The notes below the pieces were generated by a model that ran no database searches, was not told where the DNA came from, and saw nothing but the letters and a program-made list of their open reading frames with translations. DNA of 32,435 bases from Acinetobacter sp. (GTDB lineage Bacteria > Pseudomonadota > Gammaproteobacteria > Pseudomonadales > Moraxellaceae), in NCBI GenBank assembly GCA_008017315.1, contig SSHE01000082.1:1-32435 (forward strand). The letters run 5' to 3'. Shown piece after piece: positions 23,438 through 30,697 of this stretch (its first letter is position 1; each line of letters opens with the position of its first letter). The translations under genes and the position numbers were made by a program.

Positions 23438-26400
23438 ATGAACTTCTCCGCTTGGTCAATTAAGAATCCTATTCCTGCCATTTTACTCTTTATCATGCTA
23501 GGGCTGGCAGGTTTATTGTGTTTTAAATGGATGAAAGTTCAGCATTTCCCTGATATTGAACTACCTATGGTCACAGTGACCGCAGTCCTACCTGGTGCTG
23601 CTCCCCCACAACTTGAAACCGAAGTGGCACGCAAAATTGAAAACTCGATTGCAACTTTGCAAAGCCTCAGAAATCAATATACCAATATTCAAGATGGTGT
23701 GGTGACCATTACAGCCGAATTTCAACTGGAAAAACCACTACAAGAAGCTGTGGATGATGTACGTAATGCTGTGTCACAAGTACGCTCAGACTTACCTGCC
23801 GATTTACGAGATCCTATTGTCAGTAAAATCAATCTTTCAGGCTCACCCATTTTGACCTATACCATTCAATCACCCAAAATGGATGAAGAAGCCCTGTCAT
23901 GGTTTGTCGATTATGATATTTCACGCACCATGTTACAGGTGAAAGGGGTGGGTGCGGTTGCTCGAGTTGGCGGTGTTACCCGTCAAATAGATGTTGAACT
24001 CAATCCAGAGAAATTATTGGCACTCAATGCCACAGCAACAGACATTACCAGACAATTACGTTTGATTCAGCAAGATGCTTCAGGTGGTCAAACCAAAATT
24101 GGTCATAGTGAACAATCTATCCGTACCATTGCGACGATGAAAACAGCAGATGAAATTGGAGCAATGGATATTGCCTTAAGCGATGGGCGACATATCCGTC
24201 TTGATCAAGTGGCAACTATTCGTGATGGTATAGCAGAGCGTCGTTCTGCGGCATTGCTCAATGGTCAGCCTGTCATCGGATTTGAAATTACGCGTAGCAA
24301 AGGGGCAAGTGAAATTGATGTAGAAAAAGGTGCAATTGAAGCACTGGATAAACTTAAAGCTGCTCACCCAGATATCCACATCACTGAAGCCTTTAATTTT
24401 GTGAAACCTGTTGCAAATAATTATGCAGGCTCTATGTCTTTATTGTATGAAGGTGTATTTTTAGCGATTTTAGTGGTCTGGTTATTTTTGCGAGATTGGC
24501 GTGCCACCGTGATTGCTGCAACTGCCCTACCATTGTCCATTTTACCTGCCATGATTGGCATGTACTATTTTGGTTTTACGCTCAATACCGTTACCCTGTT
24601 GGCGATGTCGCTGGTGGTCGGGATTCTGGTCGATGATGCGATTGTTGAGATTGAGAATATCATTCGACATCTCAGGATGGGTAAAACACCGTATGAAGCG
24701 GCAATGGAAGCTGCCGATGAAATTGGACTTGCCGTGATTGCCACCACGTTTACCTTAATCGCTGTCTTTCTACCGACTGCCTTTATGAGTGGTATTGCAG
24801 GTAAATTCTTTGTGCAATTTGGCTGGACTGCTGCTTTGGCAATCTTTGCATCATTATTGGTCGCTCGTTTACTCACCCCAATGATGTCGGCTTATATTTT
24901 AAAGCCTTTTGTTGGCAAAATTGAAACGCCTGTAGAGCGTCATCTTCAAACGGAATCCACATTGGATCAAGAGCGTGCCAAAGATGGTCGGGTCATGCGT
25001 ACCTATATGAAGCTGGTCACATGGTGTCTTCAACATCGTTGGCTCACCTTACTTGGGGCAATCAGCTTTTTTATCGGCTCTATTATGCTGATTCCTTTGC
25101 TACCGACTGGCTTTGTACCTCCCCCAGATACAGGACAAACGCAAGTAAGACTGGAACTTACCCCCGGTTCACAATTTTCAGATACCCTAAAAAGTGCTGA
25201 ATATGCACGTAGTCTCATCAAAGATCATCCTGAAGTGAAAAGTATTTATACCACCATCGGTGGTGGTGCTGCAGGTAGTGATCCATTTGCAGGTGGTGCA
25301 TCCAATGAACCTCGTAAAGCAACATTGACCATTCAACTCACCGAACGCACGAAACGTGCCGCCAGTTTGCAAGAGATTGAAAATCAGATTCGCCAACGTT
25401 TAGCACCTTTACCTGGTGCAAGGATTCAAGTGGGTTTGGCTGGCAATAATAGTTCATACCAGTTTGCCCTATCAGGTGATGACCCAGATGTATTAATGAG
25501 CACCGCCCGAAACCTAGAACGAGAATTACGCACCATTCCCGCTATCGGTAGTATTACCTCAAGTGCGGCATTGGTTCGCCCTGAGTTGGTGATTCGTCCC
25601 GATTTTGCCAAGGCAGCTGATTTAGGCATTACCACCTATACTATTGCCGAAACGGTTCGTATTGCGACCGCAGGAGATTTTGACCAAAACTTGCCAAAAC
25701 TCAATCTATCACAACGACAAATCCCCATTATCATCAAACTACCACTCGCAGCACGCCAAGATCAGGAACTGATTAAACGTTTAATGATCAAAGGTAGTCA
25801 TGGTGCAGTGATGCTGGGGAGCATTGCTGATGTCAATATTGAAAGTGGTCCCTCACAAATTAGCCGTTTCAACCGTGTCAGAAATATTAACTTTAGTATC
25901 GAATTGAACAATCAACCTTTAGGTGACATCGCTGCTAAAGTGGATCAATTACCGACCATGCAGAATTTACCACCATCGGTACAACGTACCAATATTGGTG
26001 ATGCAGAAGTCATGCAGGAGTTATTTTCCAGTTTTGGTTTAGCGATGCTGACAGGTGTCATGTGTATCTATGTGGTCTTGGTACTGCTGTTTAAAGATTT
26101 TTTACAGCCTATTACCATTTTAGTGGCACTACCCTTATCCTTAGGTGGTGCATTTGTACTGTTACTCTTGGCAAAAAGTAGCTTCTCCATGCCAAGTTTG
26201 ATCGGATTAATTATGCTCATGGGTATTGCCAGTAAAAACTCTATCCTACTGGTCGATTATGCAATTATCGCTCGCAATGAAAAAGGCTATTCTCGTTTTA
26301 ATGCCCTATTGGATGCGTGTCACAAACGTGCTAGACCTATTATTATGACCACATTGGCAATGGGTGCAGGGATGTTGCCAATTGCTTTAGGTGTTGGTAC

Positions 26401-26572
26401 AGATCCAAGTTTCCGTGCCCCAATGGCAATCTCAGTGATTGGTGGCTTAATTACCAGTACCTTCCTTTCCTTATTGGTGATTCCTGTGGTTTATACCTTT
26501 ATTGATGATATCAATCGCAAGATTCAGGGTTTAAGGAAAGCGAAAGTATCAACTTCGCTAGAATCGTCTTAA
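23438..26572 (+). CDS. RND family multidrug efflux pump permease (AcrB-like)
   Basis: This 1044-residue inner-membrane pump has the usual HAE1 length. The first helix (IPAILLFIMLGLAGLLCF) is followed by a porter domain starting VQHFPDIELPMVTVTA. Helix 4 carries the proton-relay pair Asp399-Asp400 in GILVDDAIVEIENI, and helix 10 the partner Lys in GIASKNSILLVDYA. The loop with NNSSYQFALSGDD lies in the second porter half. Substrates cannot be read from sequence. AGGGGGAA precedes the ATG at 23438, one base after the adaptor stop. The natural ATG is preferred over a TTG inside the adaptor gene. A hairpin follows the stop codon. Confidence 0.92.
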   Translation: MNFSAWSIKNPIPAILLFIMLGLAGLLCFKWMKVQHFPDIELPMVTVTAVLPGAAPPQLETEVARKIENSIATLQSLRNQYTNIQDGVVTITAEFQLEKPLQEAVDDVRNAVSQVRSDLPADLRDPIVSKINLSGSPILTYTIQSPKMDEEALSWFVDYDISRTMLQVKGVGAVARVGGVTRQIDVELNPEKLLALNATATDITRQLRLIQQDASGGQTKIGHSEQSIRTIATMKTADEIGAMDIALSDGRHIRLDQVATIRDGIAERRSAALLNGQPVIGFEITRSKGASEIDVEKGAIEALDKLKAAHPDIHITEAFNFVKPVANNYAGSMSLLYEGVFLAILVVWLFLRDWRATVIAATALPLSILPAMIGMYYFGFTLNTVTLLAMSLVVGILVDDAIVEIENIIRHLRMGKTPYEAAMEAADEIGLAVIATTFTLIAVFLPTAFMSGIAGKFFVQFGWTAALAIFASLLVARLLTPMMSAYILKPFVGKIETPVERHLQTESTLDQERAKDGRVMRTYMKLVTWCLQHRWLTLLGAISFFIGSIMLIPLLPTGFVPPPDTGQTQVRLELTPGSQFSDTLKSAEYARSLIKDHPEVKSIYTTIGGGAAGSDPFAGGASNEPRKATLTIQLTERTKRAASLQEIENQIRQRLAPLPGARIQVGLAGNNSSYQFALSGDDPDVLMSTARNLERELRTIPAIGSITSSAALVRPELVIRPDFAKAADLGITTYTIAETVRIATAGDFDQNLPKLNLSQRQIPIIIKLPLAARQDQELIKRLMIKGSHGAVMLGSIADVNIESGPSQISRFNRVRNINFSIELNNQPLGDIAAKVDQLPTMQNLPPSVQRTNIGDAEVMQELFSSFGLAMLTGVMCIYVVLVLLFKDFLQPITILVALPLSLGGAFVLLLLAKSSFSMPSLIGLIMLMGIASKNSILLVDYAIIARNEKGYSRFNALLDACHKRARPIIMTTLAMGAGMLPIALGVGTDPSFRAPMAISVIGGLITSTFLSLLVIPVVYTFIDDINRKIQGLRKAKVSTSLESS

Positions 26573-26583
26573 ATTTTAGATAA
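26567..26583 (+). repeat. Direct repeat copy 1 flanking the TA cassette
   Basis: TCTTAAATTTTAGATAA overlaps the RND stop codon and recurs exactly at 27407-27423. With flanks, 21 of 23 bases match. Confidence 0.8.
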
Positions 26584-26611
26584 AGCCATATTTCATAGAA
26601 TATGTGGCTTT
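26582..26611 (+). terminator. Hairpin after the RND pump gene
   Basis: AAAGCCA (26582-26588) pairs with TGGCTTT (26605-26611), with further AT pairing inside, and is followed by ATTT. It is a plausible intrinsic terminator with a weak T-tract. Confidence 0.55.
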
Positions 26612-26613
26612 AT

Positions 26614-26642
26614 TTGCCTTGCTCATTAAAGTCATCTAAAAT
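26614..26642 (+). promoter_or_regulatory. Predicted promoter of the Phd/VapC-like module
   Basis: TTGCCT (26614-26619) and TAAAAT (26637-26642) are 17 bases apart. A short inverted repeat TGTAG...CTACA (26642-26659) lies just downstream and may be the autoregulatory site. Confidence 0.45.
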
Positions 26643-26676
26643 GTAGCCACATTACTACAAATTAAATGGTGAGTAT

Positions 26677-26934
26677 ATGTCTATACTATCAAGCCGAGAT
26701 TTTAATCAAAATGTCAGTCAAGCCAAACGCCTAAGCTATCAGGAGCCTGTATTTATCACCGATAGAGGCACACCTTCACATGTACTTTTATCCTATCAAC
26801 AATATCAGCGATTACGCCAACATGATCAATCCAATGCTGAACGTCTAGGCATGTCAGCACAAAACTTAGCCAAAATTGATGATGATTTTGAATTTGAATG
26901 TGCAATTTTTATGGATAGGCAGATTGAACTTTAA
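26677..26934 (+). CDS. Phd/YefM-like antitoxin
   Basis: This 85-residue protein has an N-terminal SSRDFNQNVSQAKRLSYQEPVFITDRGTPSHVLLSYQQYQRL, the Phd/YefM fold: 'F...VS.A...A..-P-V.IT.RG.P..VL.S...Y..L'. The C-terminal acidic stretch (KIDDDFEFE) should bind and block the toxin. Its TAA overlaps the ATG of the VapC-like gene (TAATG), the usual coupling in such pairs. The gene is intact although its toxin is interrupted. GGTGAG precedes the ATG. Confidence 0.8.
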   Translation: MSILSSRDFNQNVSQAKRLSYQEPVFITDRGTPSHVLLSYQQYQRLRQHDQSNAERLGMSAQNLAKIDDDFEFECAIFMDRQIEL

Positions 26935-27368
26935 TGTACCTCTTAGATACCAATATCATCGGACAAATTCGAAAAATTTATCATCCGACTTGTCCAGATA
27001 CATTTTGACAGTGGTTTAAACACGTTGATTTAGAACTCTGTTATCTATCTACAATGACGATCTTTGAGATTGAGAAAGGTATTCTAAGCAAAGAACGCAC
27101 AGACCCCAAACAAGGGGAAATCTTAAGAATTTGGTTTGAACAACAAATTAAACCAGAATTTCATCATCGAATTTTACCCATAAATAGTGAAATTGCATTA
27201 CAAACTGCTCAACTACATGTGCCAAATCCTGCTTCTTTGGCAGATTCTTTTATTGGTACAACGGTATTACAGCATAATTTCACTTTGATTACTCGTAATG
27301 AAAAGGACTTCCAATATTTTGGAATTAAAATATTTAATCCATTTAATTTCAATGAGCTAAGACTTTGA
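26934..27368 (+). pseudogene. VapC-like PIN-domain toxin interrupted by a premature TGA
   Basis: The frame opened by the ATG at 26934-26936 reads MYLLDTNIIGQIRK, the classic PIN-domain start with the first metal-binding Asp5. It meets TGA at codon 25 (27006-27008) and then stays open in the same frame to 27368 (codon 144). The downstream part has the other PIN residues: Glu45 in TIFEIEKG, Asp104 in LADSFIGTT, and TRNEKDF. The stop precedes QWF, so a Trp codon (TGG) changed to TGA is a simple explanation. Restart at the ATG at 27054 would lose Asp5 and be inactive as a nuclease. The intact form would be a FitB/VapC-type RNase of about 144 residues. Confidence 0.82.
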
Positions 27369-27406
27369 AAACTTGCTTAATCTATTTTAAATATTTAATA
27401 TGATCA

Positions 27407-27423
27407 TCTTAAATTTTAGATAA
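27407..27423 (+). repeat. Direct repeat copy 2 flanking the TA cassette
   Basis: This is an exact 17-bp copy of 26567-26583. It overlaps the ribosome site of the lipoprotein gene, whose AAGGA begins within the last bases of the repeat. Confidence 0.8.
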
Positions 27424-27433
27424 GGACTTGAAC

Positions 27434-27781
27434 ATGCAACACATCAAATTTATCTTTATCAGCTTTTTTATTAGCCTATTGGCTGCCTGTTCCAAACCTG
27501 TACCCGACTATTCTGGGACATGGGTGATACAGTATGGGGAGCAAGAGCGTATATTAACCATCACTAAAAATGGCGATGAATACCAAATTCATGATGAACT
27601 GAAAAAAACCAATGAGGATAAAACGATTTATTCAGGACAATCCAGCGGCACTGTAAATCGTCAAGGTGAACTAACATCTGGGCAAAATGATATGATCAAC
27701 ACGTTTACACTCAATGAAAACGCCAATCAAATTACATTCCAGACCTACGATCATCAAACCATCATCTTGAATAAAAAATAA
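27434..27781 (+). CDS. Small lipoprotein of unknown function
   Basis: This 115-residue protein has a lipoprotein signal MQHIKFIFISFFISLLAAC (lipobox LLAAC, Cys19). The mature part is short and mostly beta-like: DYSGTWVIQYGEQERILTI, then polar strands ending NQITFQTYDHQTIILNKK. This resembles small lipocalin-like or 'SGTW' domains, but no family can be assigned. AAGGA lies seven bases before the ATG at 27434. The gene is followed by a strong convergent terminator. The direct repeat at its ribosome site suggests it once lay immediately behind the RND gene. Confidence 0.75.
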   Translation: MQHIKFIFISFFISLLAACSKPVPDYSGTWVIQYGEQERILTITKNGDEYQIHDELKKTNEDKTIYSGQSSGTVNRQGELTSGQNDMINTFTLNENANQITFQTYDHQTIILNKK

Positions 27782-27793
27782 TTGCGAACAAAT

Positions 27794-27853
27794 AGAAAAA
27801 GTTCCCTTTTGATTCAACTACGATAGTTTTGATCAAAATCGGGAACTTTTTCT
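27794..27853. terminator. Bidirectional terminator between the lipoprotein gene and cysN
   Basis: AGAAAAAGTTCCC (27794-27806) and GGGAACTTTTTCT (27841-27853) form a perfect 13-bp stem. TTTTGAT and ATCAAAA pair further inside. A-rich and T-rich flanks serve both convergent genes. Confidence 0.85.
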
Positions 27854-27868
27854 CAGTCCTGTACCAGA

Positions 27869-29482
27869 TTACAGCTGAACTAAAGATTGAATCTGTTGTA
27901 CCGCATCATCAAGACTGGTTTCAGTCAGGCTTGAATCTGCCAGTGCAGCATCATCAACCAGAACAACAAGACCAGTCTCACGTAATAACGCCACGTGTTC
28001 AACCGTTAAACCAGATTTGGCAATTGCCACAACCCCATTTTCCAGTAATGTACGTTCTAGCTGCTGAGCCTGTTTAAATAATTCAGGGCTAACTGCCAAT
28101 ACCGCAGGTTTTTGCCCTAAACGTGCTGCACGTTCTTCGCCAGTGACTGGTTGTTGTGTTGAAGACAGTTGAGCTGTGTCTTCAATCATTGCCGCACCAA
28201 TAGTGACATTGCTAAGGCGGTCAATAAAGACAAACGCCCCTGTATGACGGCTATCCTGATAACGGTCAAATACAATCGGACGGTCAAATTCCACCACAAT
28301 ATCCGCAATACCGTTTAGCTCTAACTGTTCAACTTTGCTTTGCTCTAGTGTATTAACATCAACACGATAGTTAATTTCACTGACTTTGGCAGGAACGCTC
28401 TGTACACCGACTTTGACGTTATACAGTTTACCTTTTACCAAAGGCTGCTCGCTCATCCATACCACAGTTGCACGAACTGCACGAGAAACTTGTGGTAAGC
28501 CGTCTGGGTGAACAATCATATCACCACGGCTGATGTCGATTTCATCATTTAGCGTTAATGTGATAGCTTGTCCAGCTTTTGCCTGTGGTAAATTACCATC
28601 AAAAGTTACGATATCCTTTACAGTGCTACGTTTGCCTGATGGTAATGCAACAATTTCATCGCCAACTTTTACCGAACCAAGTGCAATTGTTCCTGCAAAA
28701 CCTCGAAAATCCAGATTTGGACGATTCACATATTGTACAGGTAAACGGAAATCCTGCTTTTTGGTATCATGCGTAATTTCAACGGTTTCCAAAATATTCA
28801 TCAAGGTTTGACCATCGTACCAAGCGGTATGTTCTGATGGATTCACCACGTTATCGCCATTTAAGGCAGAAATCGGTACAAAACGAATATCAGCAGGTTT
28901 ACGCTCGCCTAGCTGCTCAACAAAAGCTAAATAATCCTGTTGAATCTGATTGAATTTTTCCTGAGAGAATTCCACCAAATCCATTTTATTAATTGCAACA
29001 ACAATATTACGAATACCAAGTAAGGCAGCGATAAAGGTATGACGGCGAGTTTGCGTTTGTACGCCATAACGTGCGTCAATCAGGATAATCGCAAGGTCAC
29101 AAGTCGAAGCACCTGTTGCCATATTACGGGTATATTGTTCATGTCCCGGAGTATCAGCAATGATGAATTTACGTTTTTCAGTTGAGAAATAACGGTAAGC
29201 GACATCAATGGTAATGCCCTGCTCACGTTCAGCCTGTAAACCATCTACCAAAAGTGCAAGGTCGATTTTATCGCCTTGTGTACCGACCTTTTTACTGTCA
29301 CGTTGTACTGCTTCCAGTTGGTCTTCATAAATCATTTTTGAGTCGTGTAATAAACGACCAATTAGGGTACTTTTACCATCATCGACATTACCGCAAGTCA
29401 GGAAGCGAAGTAAGTCTTTTTGTTCATGCTGTTTTAAGTACGCCAAAATATCCTGACTAATCAGTTCGGATTGATGCGACAT
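27869..29482 (-). CDS. cysN: Sulfate adenylyltransferase subunit 1 (GTPase)
   Basis: This 537-residue GTPase subunit of ATP sulfurylase couples GTP hydrolysis to adenosine 5'-phosphosulfate formation by CysD. The P-loop GNVDDGKST is at 31-39, DTPGH at 110-114 and NKMD at 165-168, followed by EF-Tu-like beta-barrel domains. E. coli CysN is about 475 residues. Here a tail (about 449-537) starts [17 protein letters not shown], resembling the beginning of the APS kinase domain in CysNC fusions, but with no GxxGxGKST P-loop. The gene begins 18 bp after cysD. No cysC kinase gene is in this window. Confidence 0.95.
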   Translation of the reverse strand: MSHQSELISQDILAYLKQHEQKDLLRFLTCGNVDDGKSTLIGRLLHDSKMIYEDQLEAVQRDSKKVGTQGDKIDLALLVDGLQAEREQGITIDVAYRYFSTEKRKFIIADTPGHEQYTRNMATGASTCDLAIILIDARYGVQTQTRRHTFIAALLGIRNIVVAINKMDLVEFSQEKFNQIQQDYLAFVEQLGERKPADIRFVPISALNGDNVVNPSEHTAWYDGQTLMNILETVEITHDTKKQDFRLPVQYVNRPNLDFRGFAGTIALGSVKVGDEIVALPSGKRSTVKDIVTFDGNLPQAKAGQAITLTLNDEIDISRGDMIVHPDGLPQVSRAVRATVVWMSEQPLVKGKLYNVKVGVQSVPAKVSEINYRVDVNTLEQSKVEQLELNGIADIVVEFDRPIVFDRYQDSRHTGAFVFIDRLSNVTIGAAMIEDTAQLSSTQQPVTGEERAARLGQKPAVLAVSPELFKQAQQLERTLLENGVVAIAKSGLTVEHVALLRETGLVVLVDDAALADSSLTETSLDDAVQQIQSLVQL

Positions 29483-29500
29483 GCTTTTACTCCACTTAAA

Positions 29501-30409
29501 TTAGAAATAACCTTCTTGCTTTTTCTTTTCCATCGACCCAGCTTCATCATGGTCAATCATACGACCCTGACGTTCTGAACTGGTGGTCAATAGCATTTCC
29601 TGAATAATCTCAGGCAAAGTATCGGCTTTAGATTCAACTGCACCTGTAAGCGGATAACAGCCCAATGTACGGAAACGGACGTGTTTGATTTCTGGCACTT
29701 CGCCCTCTTTGAGTGGGAAACGCTCATCATCAATCATAATCAGTGTGCCATTACGCTCTACCACGGGACGCTCGGCAGCATAATAAAGCGGTACGATTGG
29801 AATCTGCTCGAGGTAGATATATTGCCAGATGTCGAGTTCCGTCCAATTCGACAATGGGAATACACGGATACTTTCGCCTTGATTCACTTTACCATTGTAG
29901 ATATTCCACAATTCTGGACGTTGATTTTTGGGATCCCAACGGTGTTTGCTATCACGGAATGAATAGACTCGCTCTTTGGCACGAGATTTTTCCTCATCAC
30001 GTCTTGCACCACCAAATGCTGCATCAAATTTATACTTATCCAAGGCCTGTTTTAAACCTTGGGTTTTCATGATGTCGGTATATTTTGAGCTACCATGATC
30101 AAATGGATTGATATTTTGGGCAATACCCTCCATATTTTTATGTTCAATCAGCTCCAGCCCATTTTTCTTCACCATTTCATCACGAAAGCTAATCATGTCC
30201 TTAAATTTCCAGCCCGTATTGACATGCATCAATGGGAATGGCAATTTGGCAGGATAAAAGGCTTTCATGGCAAGATGTAGCATCACGGCTGAATCTTTAC
30301 CAATCGAATATAGCATGACTGGATTTTCAAATTCAGCCGCAACTTCCCGAATAATGTGGATACTTTCAGCTTCAAGCTGTTTCAGATGGGTTAATCTTTC
30401 ATCAGACAT
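29501..30409 (-). CDS. cysD: Sulfate adenylyltransferase subunit 2
   Basis: This 302-residue subunit performs adenylyl transfer from ATP to sulfate. It belongs to the PP-loop family, with YSIGKDS in place of the usual SGGxDS, followed by [40 protein letters not shown] and the C-terminal [11 protein letters not shown] are CysD signatures. The ATG at 30407-30409 with AGGG eight bases upstream gives exactly the E. coli length; the upstream ATG at 30445 is rejected. It is the first gene of cysDN. In relatives CysB activates this operon, but no box was identified here. Confidence 0.95.
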   Translation of the reverse strand: MSDERLTHLKQLEAESIHIIREVAAEFENPVMLYSIGKDSAVMLHLAMKAFYPAKLPFPLMHVNTGWKFKDMISFRDEMVKKNGLELIEHKNMEGIAQNINPFDHGSSKYTDIMKTQGLKQALDKYKFDAAFGGARRDEEKSRAKERVYSFRDSKHRWDPKNQRPELWNIYNGKVNQGESIRVFPLSNWTELDIWQYIYLEQIPIVPLYYAAERPVVERNGTLIMIDDERFPLKEGEVPEIKHVRFRTLGCYPLTGAVESKADTLPEIIQEMLLTTSSERQGRMIDHDEAGSMEKKKQEGYF

Positions 30410-30443
30410 TGCAGACCCTAAATATGACGATAAATTTTGCGGC

Positions 30444-30449
30444 ATTCTA
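30444..30449 (-). promoter_or_regulatory. cysD: Extended -10 promoter of cysDN and upstream AT-rich region
   Basis: TGC-TAGAAT on the minus strand is an extended -10 about 35 bases before the cysD ATG. The rest of the 250-bp gap up to rapA is AT-rich. AAATACTTA occurs twice there (30504-30512 and 30525-30533), 21 bp apart, possibly an activator site. Confidence 0.35.
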
Positions 30450-30651
30450 GCACAAAATTGACTAACTTTTTGGCAACTGGGTCAATCCCATTCAAAAACA
30501 CACAAATACTTATCTAATAATATGAAATACTTAGATATATGAATGGCATAAAATTCTTATAATTTTTTTATATTAGCTTATGAAGAATAAAGAAATAAAA
30601 GCTTGTGCTTAGCTTTTTATGGAAAATATGAATCAGCTTGCCATATTTATA

Positions 30652-30682
30652 TGCAAAAGGACACTTTTCATGTCCTTTTGCA
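30652..30682 (-). terminator. Hairpin after rapA
   Basis: TGCAAAAGGACA (30652-30663) and TGTCCTTTTGCA (30671-30682) form a perfect 12-bp stem with a 7-base loop, 15 bp after the rapA stop. T-rich sequence lies inside the stem instead of after it, so it may act as an mRNA 3' end structure. Confidence 0.6.
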
Positions 30683-30697
30683 CCCAATCAACCGCAT

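Noticed and set aside
27054..27368. Independent 104-residue gene starting at the ATG at 27054
   Set aside because: It is in the same frame as the upstream VapC-like start and contains only the later PIN residues, so a broken gene is the better explanation.
30410..30445. Upstream ATG for cysD
   Set aside because: It overlaps the extended -10 element and gives 12 extra residues; the inner ATG has AGGG upstream and gives the standard 302-residue length.
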